Of a stretch of DNA of 64,000 nt, positions 26,247 through 35,079 are shown piece by piece. The translations under genes were made by a program, and so were the position numbers. The number at the start of each line of letters is the position of its first letter. The stretch's first letter is position 1. The notes below the pieces were generated by a model that was not told where the DNA came from, searched no databases, and worked only from the letters and a program-made list of their open reading frames with translations. Origin of the DNA: Streptomyces niveus (GTDB lineage: Bacteria; Actinomycetota; Actinomycetes; Streptomycetales; Streptomycetaceae); the NCBI RefSeq assembly GCF_002009175.1, contig NZ_CP018047.1, positions 7,431,001-7,495,000 of the forward strand. The letters run 5' to 3'.

Positions 26247-26262
26247 ATTCGTATATACGATT
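26247..26262. promoter_or_regulatory. GTTCGTATATACGAAC-type palindrome (site 4)
   Basis: ATTCGTATATACGATT is symmetrical except in the outermost bases. It is the second site in the divergent region between importer and dehydrogenase genes, upstream of the aldehyde dehydrogenase remnant. Confidence 0.6.
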
Positions 26263-26364
26263 CGCGATCCCCGCTGGGCGTGCCACTCTGTCCTCGGTGG
26301 TGATCGCAGACGAGAAAGCGGGCCCGCCGGCGCAGGAGGCGGCGCGGCGCGTCCGCACCGGACG

Positions 26365-26415
26365 CGCCGGTACGGGATAGAGGGCTACCTCGAGTACCGG
26401 TCGCTCATCGGCTGA
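26365..26415 (+). pseudogene. Aldehyde dehydrogenase, C-terminal remnant
   Basis: Sixteen codons read RRYGIEGYLEYRSLIG before a stop. They match the extreme C terminus of the window's intact aldehyde dehydrogenases (RYGIEEFLEYKSIG) almost residue for residue. The intact ALDH at 52543 is followed by an ADH at the same kind of spacing (17 bp, here 37 bp). An ALDH gene in front of the ADH at 26453 was therefore deleted, leaving only its tail. Confidence 0.7.
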
Positions 26416-26452
26416 GTCCCACATACCGACGCGTTGGCGAAAGGCGATCAGC

Positions 26453-27493
26453 GTGATCACCACACAGGCCCGGGCCATGACCGGCCCTACAGCACCGTTC
26501 AGCACCATCACCGTTCAGCGCCGCGATGTCGGCCCGCAGGACGTCCTGCTGGACATCGCCTACTCCGGTGTCTGCCACACCGATGTCCACCATGCCCGCG
26601 CGGAGTTCGGGCACACCCGCTACCCGATCGTGCCCGGCCACGAGATCGCCGGTGTCATCCGCGAGGTCGGCGCCGAGGTCGAGGGGCTGGCCCCCGGTGA
26701 CCGCGGCGGCGTCGGCTGCCTCATCGACTCCTGCCGGGATTGCCCTGCCTGTCGCGCGGGCCAGGAGTCCTACTGCCGTCGCGGCAAGGTGCTGACCTAC
26801 AACGGCGTCGGCCGCGACAGGGCGACCACACTGGGCGGCTACAGCGAACTGATAGTCGTCGACCAGCGGTTCGTCGCCCGAATCCCGGACCTCCTCCCGC
26901 TGGACGCCGCAGCTCCGCTGCTCTGCGCGGGCATCACCATGTACCAGCCGCTGCGGCGCTGGGACGCGGCCCCCGGCAAGCGGGTCGGCATTCTGGGCTT
27001 CGGAGGGCTCGGGCACATCGGCGTCCAGATCTCCCACGCCCTGGGCGCACACACGACGGTCCTGGAACTCACCGAGGACCGCCGCGCGGACGCCGAGCGC
27101 CTTGGTGCGGACGACTACCGCACGACCGACGACCTGGACGCGCTGCGCGACTCGTTCGACCTGATCGTGTCGACTGTCCCGACGAACTACGACCTGTCCG
27201 CCCACCTCGACCTGCTCGGCCTGGGCGGCACCTTCGTCAACCTCGGGGTGCCCGACGAGCCGCTGCGCATCGACCCGTACACCCTGCTGACGAACCATCG
27301 GACGCTGGCCGGTTCGATGAGCGGCGGCATGCCGGAGACGCGGGAGATGCTCGACTTCTGCGCGGACAACGGCATTAGGGCCGAGGTGGAGGTCATCGAG
27401 GCAAAGGAACTCGACGAGGTCTACGACCGCCTCACCGCGGGCGATGTGCGGTATCGGTTCGTGCTCGACGTCGCGACGATCGCCGAGACCTGA
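26453..27493 (+). CDS. Zinc-dependent alcohol dehydrogenase (MDR family)
   Basis: A 346-residue medium-chain dehydrogenase. Catalytic zinc ligands are in SGVCHTDVHHAR and VPGHEIAG. The structural zinc site has four cysteines in CLIDSCRDCPACRAGQESYC. The NAD(P) motif is ILGFGGLGHIGVQ. The overall pattern matches the cinnamyl-alcohol/YahK-like branch, which prefers NADPH and aromatic or branched aldehydes. It is paralogous to the ADH at 53973. The start is GTG 26453 with a weak ribosome site. Confidence 0.9.
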   Translation: MITTQARAMTGPTAPFSTITVQRRDVGPQDVLLDIAYSGVCHTDVHHARAEFGHTRYPIVPGHEIAGVIREVGAEVEGLAPGDRGGVGCLIDSCRDCPACRAGQESYCRRGKVLTYNGVGRDRATTLGGYSELIVVDQRFVARIPDLLPLDAAAPLLCAGITMYQPLRRWDAAPGKRVGILGFGGLGHIGVQISHALGAHTTVLELTEDRRADAERLGADDYRTTDDLDALRDSFDLIVSTVPTNYDLSAHLDLLGLGGTFVNLGVPDEPLRIDPYTLLTNHRTLAGSMSGGMPETREMLDFCADNGIRAEVEVIEAKELDEVYDRLTAGDVRYRFVLDVATIAET

Positions 27494-27508
27494 GTCAGGC
27501 ACCGACAG

Positions 27509-27538
27509 CCACCGCGCGAAGGGACGGTCGCGCGGTGG
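27509..27538 (+). terminator. Hairpin after the ADH gene
   Basis: CCACCGCGCG (27509-27518) and CGCGCGGTGG (27529-27538) form a perfect 10-bp stem with a 10-base loop, starting 15 bp after the ADH stop codon. Confidence 0.7.
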
Positions 27539-28078
27539 CCGGGCCGGCTCAGCGCGGCCGGAGCAGCCCGCCCGCGGCCCCGGAAACGTCCAGCCGTTCC
27601 CTACGGGGATCGGGTCCTGCGGTGATCGTCCCGCCCGGCCCGAAGCCAGTGATCGAGTCGCGACCGACGACCTGCCTCGGCCACTGCGAGACCGTCCTGC
27701 CGTTCGGATTGCCGGTGCGCGCGAAAGTAGCCCAGTAGGTGTTCGTGATCCGTGCGACCGCGCTGTCGTGCGTCGCCGGCTGGGTGCCGCCGTCGGCGGC
27801 GAGCGTGTCGAAGACGAAGGAAATCTCCGCCGTGTGCGGAACGCCGTCCACCCACTGCCCACGACGCGCCGTCGGGACCTAGGAGAACCGATAGAGATAG
27901 GTCGGCACGCCCGTGCCCGCGAAGGCATGGGCGGTGAAGCGGGCGGGCTCGGCCTGCGCGCGGTCGACTCCGACCCTCGTCAGCAGTCGCTGGGGGGGCC
28001 TCTATGTTCTTTGTCAAGCGTGTGGGCAGCTTTGGCTCGGTGGCCGATCTTCTTCGTGGGGCATGAGACTGTCTGGTC

Positions 28079-28495
28079 GTGCCAGAGATGATGAGTGGGT
28101 TGGAGGCGGCCTTGGCTGAGGCGTCGTCTCCTTCGTGGACGCAACGTGCTCGTGCCGGGCGCGATCTTGCTTCCTTCCCTGATGTTCCTGAGGCTGCGGA
28201 AGCGCTGGTGGGGCTGCTGCTGGATGTCGAGGACACGGCGGTGATTCGGCAGACGGCAGAGGCCCTGGCCCGGGTGGGGACGGTGGCCGCTGTAAGGCTC
28301 ATCGCTCTCGCGGTTGCCGAGGCTGACGACAGCCAGGCTGACTGGCTGCAGGCCGGGGTGCATGACGCGCTCGTGGGACCGGACGGTATGCCGGACGTCG
28401 CAGCGGCCTGCGCGAACCTCGCCCGGGACCGGAAGGACGCTGTCCGACGGGCTGCCGCAGATATCTCTGCGTGGACGGACGACACAAGGCGTTGA
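28079..28495 (+). CDS. Small HEAT-repeat protein
   Basis: 138 residues, largely helical repeats: AAEALVGLLLDVEDTAVIRQTAEALARVG (cited in part), VRLIALAVAEADD and RDRKDAVRRAAADISAW. This is the pattern of PBS-lyase/HEAT repeats, which mediate protein binding. No enzymatic motif is seen. The start may be GTG 28079 or ATG 28088, and neither has a good ribosome site. Its base use is a little less G/C-rich at third positions than its neighbours. It lies inside the insertion next to the transposase gene, in the opposite orientation. Confidence 0.6.
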   Translation: MPEMMSGLEAALAEASSPSWTQRARAGRDLASFPDVPEAAEALVGLLLDVEDTAVIRQTAEALARVGTVAAVRLIALAVAEADDSQADWLQAGVHDALVGPDGMPDVAAACANLARDRKDAVRRAAADISAWTDDTRR

Positions 28496-28522
28496 CCTGA
28501 GTCGACCTGCCTGTGGGCTGCT

Positions 28523-29734
28523 TCACGCAGCCGTCGCCTGGGGGAGGCGCGGTTCGTAGAAGGTGCCGTCGCGGAGCATCGCGAACGGGACGCTGATGCG
28601 CTGGCGGGCGAGGCGGAGAAGAGCTTGGGTGTGGGTCTTTCCGCGGGCGCGTTGTCTGTCGTAGTAGGACCGGGAGGCGGCATCGGCGTTCATGCAGGCG
28701 AAGGCGGAAAGGAACATGGCGCGTTTGAGCTGGCGGTTTCCGCCTCGGGGCGCGTATTCGCCGTGGATCGATGTGCCGGACGATTTCGTGGTGGGGGCGA
28801 GTCCGGCGTAGGAGGCGAGGTGGGCGGCGGTGGGGAAGCTGGTGCCATCGCCGACGGTGGTCAGCAGGACGGCGGCGGTCCTGACGCCGACGCCGGGCAT
28901 CGAGGTCAGGACCGGGGAAAGAGGGTGGGCCTCCAGCAGGGTGTTGATCTGGGCTTCCAGGACCCGGCGCTGTTCGTGGACGGCGGCGAGCGAGCGGGCC
29001 AGGGAGGGCACGACGATGTCGAGGGTGCCGGTCCCCGGGACCACGACGGTCTGTTCGTCCAACGCGTCGAAGACGTCGTCGATCAGCCGCTGGGCCATGC
29101 GCGGGGCCATGGGCCGGATGAGCTCGACGAGGCGGCGGCGGCCGGCTCTGCGCAGGGCGGCCGGGGATCCGTAGCGCTCCAGGAGCCAGGTGACGGCCTG
29201 GTGGTCGAGTCGGGGTCCCAGGATGCGCTCCAGCGACGGATGGAACTGGGTGAGCAGGCCGCGTATCCGGTTGGAGGTGCGGGTGGCCTCGGCGGCGAGG
29301 TCCTGGTCGAGGCCCACCAGGACGGTCAGTTCGGCGGTGATCTCGTCAGTGAGTTCCAGGGAGCGCAGGGTGTGCGGCAGGGTGCGGGCGGCGTCCGCGA
29401 TCACCGCCGCGTCACGCGCGTCGGTCTTCGCCTCGCCCGGATACAGGTCGGCGATCCGCCGCATGGCGAGGCCGGGCAGGTAGGCGACCTGGCATCCGGC
29501 GTCCCGGGCCACGGCCAGCGGGAGGGCCCCGATGGAGGCGGGCTGGTCAACGATCACCAGGACGGTGCCGAACTTCGCGGTCAGTTTGTCGAAGACGGCC
29601 CGCAGTTTCGGCTCGCTGTTGGGCAACTGCTTGTCGAGGACCTTCTTCCCGGCCGGCGTGAGTCCGTGGCCATGGTGAGTGGTCTTGCCGACGTCCAGGC
29701 CGAGGAACACGCCCACGTCTTCGGTGTCGAACAT
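28523..29734 (-). CDS. IS110-family transposase (DEDD recombinase)
   Basis: 403 residues. The N-terminal DEDD RuvC-like domain starts FDTEDVGVFLGLDVGKTTHH (first Asp), then VLVIVDQPASIGALP and GEAKTDARDAAVIADAART. The C-terminal Transposase_20 domain has LTSMPGVGVRTAAVLLTTVG and YAGLAPTTKSSGTSIHG with the candidate catalytic Ser, then RGGNRQLKRAMFLSAFACM. It appears intact and full-length. ATG 29734 starts exactly where family homology does. Confidence 0.93.
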   Translation of the reverse strand: MFDTEDVGVFLGLDVGKTTHHGHGLTPAGKKVLDKQLPNSEPKLRAVFDKLTAKFGTVLVIVDQPASIGALPLAVARDAGCQVAYLPGLAMRRIADLYPGEAKTDARDAAVIADAARTLPHTLRSLELTDEITAELTVLVGLDQDLAAEATRTSNRIRGLLTQFHPSLERILGPRLDHQAVTWLLERYGSPAALRRAGRRRLVELIRPMAPRMAQRLIDDVFDALDEQTVVVPGTGTLDIVVPSLARSLAAVHEQRRVLEAQINTLLEAHPLSPVLTSMPGVGVRTAAVLLTTVGDGTSFPTAAHLASYAGLAPTTKSSGTSIHGEYAPRGGNRQLKRAMFLSAFACMNADAASRSYYDRQRARGKTHTQALLRLARQRISVPFAMLRDGTFYEPRLPQATAA

Positions 29735-29993
29735 CGCGCCCCTCCAGGCGGGTTGAACGTGCCGGCCTCGGCATGGGTGTCGTACGCGCGCATCCACGTT
29801 ATGCAGACCTGCCGCCCGCGAGTCGTCCGGCATTGCGCCGGACCGGACGGTGGCCGGACCTCTCATCAGCGTCTCCGACGGCACCTCCCGGGCCCGGTGA
29901 CACCACCCCCCAGGTCATCCGTTCGACAGGGGGACATAGTCATGCCGGGCCCGGAGGCCAGCGGCCCTCTTGCAGGACCGCGAAAAACATAAC
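29735..29993 (-). other. Non-coding left end of the IS110-type element, candidate bridge RNA region
   Basis: 259 bp lie between the transposase start and the boundary with the esterase gene, with no convincing reading frame. In the IS110 group the long non-coding end upstream of the transposase gene encodes the bridge RNA that guides target choice. This region has the right position and size. I did not fold it, so the loops are not assigned. Confidence 0.45.
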
Positions 29994-30291
29994 GGGGGGG
30001 CGGTGCCGTGGGGATCGTTGGCGGCCCGTGCCCGCGCGGCGCCGGTCCCGAACTGCGCGAACAGTGCGTCCTTGCTGTCGGTGGCGACGAAGCCGATGAA
30101 GTCGTTGCGGGTCGTTCCGATCAGCAGCGTCACACGGATCTGGCGGCCGGCACGGTAGGTGATCTCCGCGGTCTCGACAGCGAGGTGGCCATCAAGGATC
30201 GGCCCCGGACAGGTCGGTGGACCGCCCGGCCCCTCGGCCGAGCCCGGGTAGAACGGATGGGCCCAGTCCGCGCGAAGCGGCCGACCGGTCA

Positions 30292-30669
<378 letters not shown>

Positions 30670-31121
30670 TCACGGGCAACGCTGCGACCCCCGCGGGGCA
30701 CCACACGTTGGCGAACAGGCAGTCCTCCGACGAACTCGACGTGCTGCGCCCCGCTTCCGCGCCGAACCGCTGCCGTCGCGCTCGCCGCTTCACGGCTCAG
30801 CCGGCCGGGGCGGGCGCCAGCGTTGGGAGCCGACCGGTGGCGCGGCACAGGGGGATGCCCTTGAAGCTCTGCACCACTGCCGCCGTCACCCCGCGCACAG
30901 CGCCGGAAGCGGTGCGCACCACCTGTGGGTCGGCGGGACGGGAGGTCTCGACGGTTGGGGAACCGCTGCTCACTGCGGCTGAACCGTAGCCCGACAGCAA
31001 GCCCATTGCGATGCTCGCGAACAGCAGAGCGCGCATGGGCGCTCCGAGCACCCGTAATTCGCGCATGGACGGCTCACAGCACCCCTCCCGTACTTACGAT
31101 CTCCTATTCAGGCATAGGGCG

Positions 31122-31829
31122 TTACTGAAGAGGCTGGTGTTGGCAATCCCGTTCGGCGACGAATTTGAGCCTGAGGCTGTTGGTGAGTTCGTAGCGGATC
31201 GGTTCGCCGGTGGGCACCCTGATCCGACGGATCGCGTCGCGCGGGATCTGCTCGAGGTGGCTGATCAGGACGCGCAGGACATTGCCGTGTGCGACGAGCA
31301 GAACGGTCCGGCCGGCGTGCAGGTCGGCGCAGACGGCCGACTCCCAGTAGGGGAGCAGCCGGGCCAGTACGTCCTTCAGTGATTCGGTCGCGGGAACAGT
31401 GATGCCGAGATGTTGGTAGCGCACGTCGAGCTCCCCGTCGACGACGGCTCCCTGCCCGGCCGGAGGCGGAGCGACGTCGTAGGACCGGCGCCAGGCCATG
31501 AACCGTTCGTCGCCGAACCGGGTGCGGACCTCCTCGCGAAGCCGGCCCTGGAGAGCGCCGTAGTGCCGTTCGTTGAGGCGCCAGGTCCGCCGGACCGGGA
31601 TCCAGTGCCGTTCGGCCGCGTCGAGTGCGATGTCGGCGGTCGAGATCGCGCGCCGCAGGAGTGAGGTGTGGACGACATCGGGCAGGAGACCGGCCTTCGC
31701 AAGCAGTGCGCCGGCTCCGGCAGCTTCCTCGCGGCCGACGTCCGACAGCGGGACGTCCACCCACCCGGCGAATCTGTCGGCGGCGTTCCAGACGCTCTGG
31801 CCGTGCCGGAGCAGTATCAGCGTGCGCAT
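31122..31829 (-). CDS. Phosphoglycerate mutase family protein
   Basis: 235 residues. It begins TLILLRHGQSVWNAADRFAGWVDVPLS (cited in part) with the phosphorylated His, then WRLNERHYGALQGRLREEV, MAWRRSYDVAPPP and LLVAHGNVLRVLISHLEQI. These match the dPGM (GpmA) subgroup, slightly shorter than the usual ~250 residues. Because it sits in a catabolic island it is probably a paralogue of the housekeeping glycolytic enzyme, with possible phosphatase activity. It is downstream of the CMD gene with a 140-bp gap. Confidence 0.85.
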   Translation of the reverse strand: MRTLILLRHGQSVWNAADRFAGWVDVPLSDVGREEAAGAGALLAKAGLLPDVVHTSLLRRAISTADIALDAAERHWIPVRRTWRLNERHYGALQGRLREEVRTRFGDERFMAWRRSYDVAPPPAGQGAVVDGELDVRYQHLGITVPATESLKDVLARLLPYWESAVCADLHAGRTVLLVAHGNVLRVLISHLEQIPRDAIRRIRVPTGEPIRYELTNSLRLKFVAERDCQHQPLQ

Positions 31830-31968
31830 GTCGGTGAACTGCCGGTCCTCTCGGTTCCTGTGCCTGCCCACATCGGCGGCAACGGACGTGAGTGCGCCGC
31901 GGCCGGGGCTCTGGGCCGAAGCGGCCCCGGCCGCGAGGAGCCGGTGGCCGGCCTGCGCGGGAGCGGGC

Positions 31969-32355
31969 TCAGTCCAGGTGTCCGCCGGCCCGCAGGGATT
32001 CCTCGGCGACCTTGAAGGCCTCACCGGCCGCGGGCAGCCCGCAGTAGACCGCGGTCTGCAGTAGGACTTCCTTGATCTCGGCGACGGTGCAGCCGTTGCT
32101 GATCGCGCCCTCTACGTGGTGGGCCAGCTGTGCCGGGCGGTTGAGCGCGGTCAGGATGGCGAGATTGATGATGCTGCGGGTCTTGCGGTCGATGTCCTCG
32201 CGGGCCCAGACCCGTCCGAAGCAGACCTCGGCCGAGTAATCCTGGATGACGTCGTTGAAGCTGTTGCGGTTCTGGTCCTTCTTCTCGACGTAGCCGTCGC
32301 CCATGAGTTCGTTCATGATGCGGCGGCCGTTGTCCCTGGCGTCCGTCGTGTCCAC
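31969..32355 (-). CDS. Carboxymuconolactone decarboxylase family protein (PcaC-like)
   Basis: 128 residues. YVEKKDQNRNSFNDVIQDYSAEVCFGRVWARE (cited in part) leads into the core RSIINLAILTALNRPAQLAHHVEGAISNG (cited in part), followed by EIKEVLLQTAVYCGLPAAGEAF. The pattern is closer to true gamma-carboxymuconolactone decarboxylase than the CMD at 7295, yet no other beta-ketoadipate genes are present. GTG 32355 is preceded by AGGAG. It lies 33 bp after the HIBADH-like gene and is probably co-transcribed with it. A decayed copy lies at 49.9 kb. Confidence 0.87.
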   Translation of the reverse strand: MDTTDARDNGRRIMNELMGDGYVEKKDQNRNSFNDVIQDYSAEVCFGRVWAREDIDRKTRSIINLAILTALNRPAQLAHHVEGAISNGCTVAEIKEVLLQTAVYCGLPAAGEAFKVAEESLRAGGHLD

Positions 32356-32388
32356 AGTGTCTCCTGGTCGTGAGTGGGTGCGGCTCGG

Positions 32389-33315
32389 TCAGCCCTGGTC
32401 GAGGACGGCTCGGACCTCGTCGGGGGAGAGCTTGATCGCCACGCCCGCCCGCTCGTTCTGCAGGAGCAGCGGCGTCTGTGAATCCCGGCCGCCCCAGCCG
32501 CGTTCGAGTGCCTCCTGGAAGTCCTCCCGCACCAACTGGGCGGAACGCATGGGGACATCGAGCTGCTCGGCGAGCTCCAGGGCGAGCCGCAGGTCCTTGT
32601 CCGCCAGGAGCAGTGCGAACGACGGTGGGTCGAAGGCCTCCTGCAGATACCGGTCACCGACCCGGTCGAAGGTCCGCGACCGGCCGATCGCGCCCTGTCG
32701 CATGGCGTGCCAGAGAGCGGCGGGCTCGACACCGGCCTTGACCCCCAAGGTGAAGACCTCGGAGATCGCCATACGGATGATCATGCTTCCGCAGTTGTGC
32801 ACGAGCTTCGCGGTGTTGCCCGCGCCGATCTCGCCGACATGGAGGACCTGGTCGCCGATGGCGTCGAGCACCGCGCCGTGCCGGTCGAACGCCTGACGGT
32901 CGCCGCCGACGTAGATGGCGAGTTTGCCCGAGCGCGCGCCCTTGGGCCCGCCGCTCACCGGGGCGTCGAAGAGTTCGATGTCGTGCTTGCGGGAGGCCTC
33001 GTGCACCTCCCGGACCACGGCGGGGGAGTTGGTGGTCAGGTCGAACCAGACGCTGCCGGGCCTGAGCGCGCTCAGCAGTCCTTCCTTGCCGAGGCCGACC
33101 TGCCGCATCTCCACAGGGCCGGGCAGGGAGGTGAAGACAACATCGACCGACCGCGCGAGGTCGGCGACCGAGTCCGACCACGTCGCCCCGGCCTCCTCCA
33201 GCGGCGTCCCGCTGGCCCGGTTGAGGTCGTGGACGACGAGCTCGTGGCCCGCTCGCCGCAGGTTGTGTGCCATGCCCGACCCCATGCCGCCGAGCCCGAT
33301 GAAGCCGACCTTCAT
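32389..33315 (-). CDS. NAD(P)-dependent beta-hydroxyacid dehydrogenase (HIBADH-like)
   Basis: 308 residues. The Rossmann start is MKVGFIGLGGMGSGMAHNL. Next come TSLPGPVEMRQVGLGKEGLL and the substrate loop FDAPVSGGPKGARSGKL. The catalytic Lys is in GAGNTAKLVHNCGSM. These are the signatures of the 3-hydroxyisobutyrate/tartronate-semialdehyde reductase family. It oxidises or reduces a beta-hydroxyacid, but the precise acid is unknown. AAAGGA precedes ATG 33315. Palindrome site 5 lies 68 bp upstream. It is divergent from the aldehyde dehydrogenase at 33616. Confidence 0.9.
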   Translation of the reverse strand: MKVGFIGLGGMGSGMAHNLRRAGHELVVHDLNRASGTPLEEAGATWSDSVADLARSVDVVFTSLPGPVEMRQVGLGKEGLLSALRPGSVWFDLTTNSPAVVREVHEASRKHDIELFDAPVSGGPKGARSGKLAIYVGGDRQAFDRHGAVLDAIGDQVLHVGEIGAGNTAKLVHNCGSMIIRMAISEVFTLGVKAGVEPAALWHAMRQGAIGRSRTFDRVGDRYLQEAFDPPSFALLLADKDLRLALELAEQLDVPMRSAQLVREDFQEALERGWGGRDSQTPLLLQNERAGVAIKLSPDEVRAVLDQG

Positions 33316-33382
33316 GCGTTGTCCTTTCGCCGGTGCGCAGGCGGCGCCGGTGTCTGTGATGCCTGACCGGCCTACGCAGAGG

Positions 33383-33398
33383 GGTCGCATTTACGAAC
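33383..33398. promoter_or_regulatory. GTTCGTATATACGAAC-type palindrome (site 5)
   Basis: GGTCGCATTTACGAAC, read on the minus strand, is GTTCGTAAATGCGACC. It is in front of the HIBADH-like operon (start 33315, minus). Confidence 0.5.
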
Positions 33399-33525
33399 GT
33401 GCGACCGTGTGAGCGAATGAAACGTAGGACGCGAGTGCGGGTGTGTCAATGCCGTGACCGGCTGCGACCTCCGTTGACACCGGCAGGGGTCCACCTTAGT
33501 CTCGTGGCTGTAATTGCGGACTCAA

Positions 33526-33541
33526 GTTCGTAATGCTGAAC
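33526..33541. promoter_or_regulatory. GTTCGTATATACGAAC-type palindrome (site 6)
   Basis: GTTCGTAATGCTGAAC has perfect GTTC/GAAC half-sites. It lies 75 bp before the ALDH start at 33616. With site 5 it fills the 300-bp divergent promoter region 33316-33615. Confidence 0.6.
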
Positions 33542-33615
33542 TTCGCTATCAATGAGGGCATCGGTCGGAGTGAGCCCCGACTCGCCGGTGATGCCGCGTG
33601 GCCCGGGAGGCTGAC

Positions 33616-35028
33616 GTGATCGAGCGACGTGACGTCCTGATCGACGGTGAGTGGGTGCCGTCTGCGGGTGACGGGGTGATCGAGGTCGAGAACCCCGTCA
33701 CCGAGGAGGTCTTCGCGACCGTTCCTCGCGGGGACGCCCAGGATGTCGGGCGTGCCGCCGAGGCCGCGGCCACGGCCTTCGACTCCTGGTCCGGGTCCGC
33801 GCTGCCCGAGCGCGCCGCCGTGCTGCGTGCCCTCGCTGACATCGTCGAGAAGCGCACCGACGAGATCACCCGCACCATCGTGACCGAGATCGGCGAGCCG
33901 CTGTCCATCGCGACGGCGCACCAGACGCTCTCGACCGTGGCGCATCTGCGCAACACCGCGAAGGCGCTGGAGGAGGTCGACTGGGACGTCCAGGTAGGTG
34001 ACACGCTCGTGCACCGGGCCCCCGTTGGCGTCGTCGGCGCGATCACCCCGTGGAACGTCCCGCTGCTGATGATCGCGATGAAGGTCGGCGCCGCCATCGC
34101 GGCGGGCTGCACGGTGGTGCTCAAGGGCACCGAGATCGCACCCATGAGCTCGTACTTCTTCGCCGAGGCAACCCTGGACGCCGGCCTGCCGTCGGGCGTG
34201 TTTAACCTGGTGTCGGGCAACGGGCCGGAGATCGGCGAAGCGATCACCACGCACCCCAAGGTCGATATGATCTCGCTGACGGGGTCCCCACGGGCCGGCA
34301 GCAGGGTCATGGAGCTGGCCTCGGCGTCGGTCAAGCGGGTCGCCCTCGAACTCGGGGGCAAGTCCGCGAACCTCATCCTCGAGGACGCCGACCTCGAACG
34401 GGCGGTGACCGCCGGCATCGCGGACGCGTTCCGCAACAGCGGTCAGGTCTGCGGCGGGCTGACCCGGATGCTCGTCCCGCGGGCCCGGCTCGCCGAGGCG
34501 GAGGAGATCGCCGCCGCCACCGTCGCGAAGTACGTGCTCGGCGACCCGTTCGCCACGGAAACCACCCTCGGGCCCGTGGTCACCGGCGCTCAGCGCGATC
34601 GGGTGCGCACCCTGATCCAGGCCGGCCTCGACGAGGGCGCCCGCCTGGTCGCCGGCGGGCCTGACCGCCCCGAGGGCCTCGACCGGGGCCACTTCGTGAA
34701 GCCGACCGTCCTGACCGGACGCCCGGACATGAGGATCGCCCAGGAGGAGATCTTCGGACCGGTGGTGACAATCCTGCCGTTCGACACCGAGGAACAGGCC
34801 ATCGCCATCGCCAACGACTCCAAGTACGGCCTGGCGGGCGGTGTCTGGGCCGGCACGACCGACCGTGCCCGTGCGGTGGCGCTGCGGCTGCGCACCGGCC
34901 GCATCCGGCTCAACGGCTCGGCGGTCAACCCGCGGGCGCCGCACGGCGGGTTCAAGCTCTCGGGCATCGGCAGGGAGAACGGCCGCTTCGGCATCGAGGA
35001 GTTCCTCGAGTACCAGTCGATCGGCTGA
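33616..35028 (+). CDS. Aldehyde dehydrogenase (NAD(P)+)
   Basis: 470 residues with all catalytic elements: Asn in TPWNVPLLMIAM, the general base Glu in VALELGGKSANLIL and Cys in FRNSGQVCGGLTRM. A C-terminal ALDH tail (RFGIEEFLEYQSIG) follows. GTG 33616 is chosen because GGGAGG lies six bases upstream; an earlier GTG at 33598 would overlap that site. It is first in a co-directional run of seven genes to 42272. It probably oxidises the aldehyde made by one of the alcohol dehydrogenases. Confidence 0.93.
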   Translation: MIERRDVLIDGEWVPSAGDGVIEVENPVTEEVFATVPRGDAQDVGRAAEAAATAFDSWSGSALPERAAVLRALADIVEKRTDEITRTIVTEIGEPLSIATAHQTLSTVAHLRNTAKALEEVDWDVQVGDTLVHRAPVGVVGAITPWNVPLLMIAMKVGAAIAAGCTVVLKGTEIAPMSSYFFAEATLDAGLPSGVFNLVSGNGPEIGEAITTHPKVDMISLTGSPRAGSRVMELASASVKRVALELGGKSANLILEDADLERAVTAGIADAFRNSGQVCGGLTRMLVPRARLAEAEEIAAATVAKYVLGDPFATETTLGPVVTGAQRDRVRTLIQAGLDEGARLVAGGPDRPEGLDRGHFVKPTVLTGRPDMRIAQEEIFGPVVTILPFDTEEQAIAIANDSKYGLAGGVWAGTTDRARAVALRLRTGRIRLNGSAVNPRAPHGGFKLSGIGRENGRFGIEEFLEYQSIG

Positions 35029-35079
35029 CATGCGCGCCCTCGCTCCCGCCCATGCCAACGGACCCCACGGAGGCCCGCG

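Larger units (their letters stand above)
27999..29993. mobile_element. ~2.0-kb insertion carrying an IS110-type transposase and a HEAT-repeat gene
   Basis: The esterase frame can be rejoined if 27999-29993 is removed. Both edges abut a run of seven G residues (27992-27998 and 29994-30000), consistent with insertion into, or duplication of, a G tract. The two ends show a weak inverted similarity (CTATGTTCTTTG on the left, TTATGTTTTTCG inward from the right). IS110 elements usually lack terminal inverted repeats and are 1.2-1.6 kb, so this could be an IS110 element with a passenger gene or a nested insertion. Confidence 0.6.

Noticed and set aside
31969..32355. Beta-ketoadipate (pca) pathway
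   Set aside because: One CMD gene alone does not make the pathway: no pcaGH, pcaB, pcaD or pcaIJ are visible.
33496..35058. Long minus-strand frame of about 520 codons
   Set aside because: It is antisense to the ALDH gene. Such frames arise from G/C-rich third positions, and the translation shows no domain.
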